Program-made: the position numbers and the translations under genes
NCBI GenBank assembly: GCA_949282275.1
Contig: CASDOO010000016.1
Location: 1-39,342, forward strand
Reading direction: 5' to 3'
DNA length: 39,342 nt
From: an uncultured Bacillota bacterium
Lineage (GTDB): Bacteria > Bacillota_I > Bacilli_A > RFN20 > CAG-288
Shown: in pieces, positions 39,190-39,342 of the stretch
How the letters are laid out: every line of letters begins with the position of its first letter
Numbering within the stretch: the first letter of the stretch is position 1
Notes under the pieces: generated by a model
The model's database searches: none
What the model saw: the letters and a program-made list of their open reading frames with translations, nothing else
Told to the model about the DNA's origin: nothing

Positions 39190-39342
39190 TACTTTTTACC
39201 CCCACATCTACATTGACTGCACTTCTCTACTTTCTCTTTCTTATTTCTTTTGATGGAAACGTCTACTGTTACATCATCTAAATTAAGAGAGAACTTTAGA
39301 GCTTTGGCTTTTGGTTCACTTTCACCAAAGATGGCATGGAGT
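39189..39342 (-). CDS. 3' end of an unrecognised gene upstream of the DUF2800-like fragment
   Basis: The last 50 residues are visible, starting LHAIFGESEPKAKALKFSL, with a Val/Asp/Lys-rich strand pair and a Cys-rich tail CSQCRCGGKK. The TAA (39191-39189) shares its last base with the ATG of the next gene, as is usual in phage operons. The beginning is outside the window. The tail with three Cys in a CxxCxC pattern may bind metal. AT-rich, like the phage-type gene after it. Confidence 0.6.
   Translation of the reverse strand, partial: LHAIFGESEPKAKALKFSLNLDDVTVDVSIKRNKKEKVEKCSQCRCGGKK

Noticed and set aside
1-39342. tRNA, rRNA and CRISPR arrays
   Set aside because: Scanned by eye for TΨC-like GGTTCGAATCC motifs, rRNA stretches and regularly spaced repeats; none found.

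Overview
The window looks like chromosome from a Gram-positive, anaerobe-like, gut-type member of the Bacillota. The reasons are Shine-Dalgarno sites of the AGGAGG type, lipoboxes (…GC/…SC/…AC) followed by Thr/Ser/Pro linkers, a purine riboswitch in front of a BMP-family nucleoside ABC importer, a YlmH-type S4 protein, an ECF S component and permuted-domain GH3 enzymes. TGA is used as a stop, so this is not a TGA-as-Trp mollicute. Species cannot be named. Base composition is mixed: most genes look near 50% GC, the 21.1-22.6 kb and 37.0-37.6 kb stretches are clearly AT-richer, and the insertion sequence at 37.6-39.0 kb is far GC-richer.

Layout. 1-1.9 kb: 3' part of a surface lipoprotein-like gene with its terminator. 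2-4.4 kb (minus): an XRE regulator overlapping a 75-aa protein of apparently related fold, then an ECF S component overlapping a P-loop kinase. 4.6-5.4 kb (plus): a YlmH/RqcP2-like S4 protein that looks leaderless. 5.5-13.7 kb (minus): a surface glycan locus made of a 1231-aa GH3 lipoprotein, a CBM-like/InlB-repeat lipoprotein and a 992-aa GH3 enzyme with membrane segments at both ends. It is read from a promoter whose -35/-10 spacer holds eight consecutive G:C pairs, with a cre-like site upstream. 14.1-16.5 kb (plus): an overlapping pair, an SDR-type oxidoreductase and a flavodoxin/2x[4Fe-4S] ferredoxin. 16.5-19.6 kb (minus): a GNAT acetyltransferase and a UvrA paralogue lacking the UvrB-binding domain. 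19.7-22.4 kb (minus): a secreted permuted papain-fold hydrolase directly joined to an FtsX-like permease. 22.6-26.7 kb (minus): two overlapping lipoproteins with Ig-like and InlB-type repeats. 27-29.6 kb: divergent DUF2130 coiled-coil protein and S66 (LD-carboxypeptidase/MccF) peptidase. 29.8-35.0 kb (minus): guanine-class purine riboswitch, BMP lipoprotein, partial terminator, ATPase and two permeases. 35.5-36.9 kb (minus): MATE exporter. 37.3 kb (plus): small membrane protein. 37.63-39.01 kb: IS256-family element with a frameshifted transposase. 39.0-39.3 kb (minus): a phage-type DUF2800-like gene cut off at the IS, and the tail of the gene before it.

Together the genes describe a cell with a heavily decorated surface. 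It degrades beta-linked glycans outside the membrane under apparent catabolite and possibly phase-variable control. It imports purine nucleosides under riboswitch control, carries several cell-wall or peptide-acting hydrolases, and at the right edge meets mobile DNA. The observations I rate highest are the homopolymer inside the GH3 promoter, the hydrolase/FtsX-like pair without an ATPase, the architecture of the riboswitch leader, and the IS sitting at the broken end of a phage gene.
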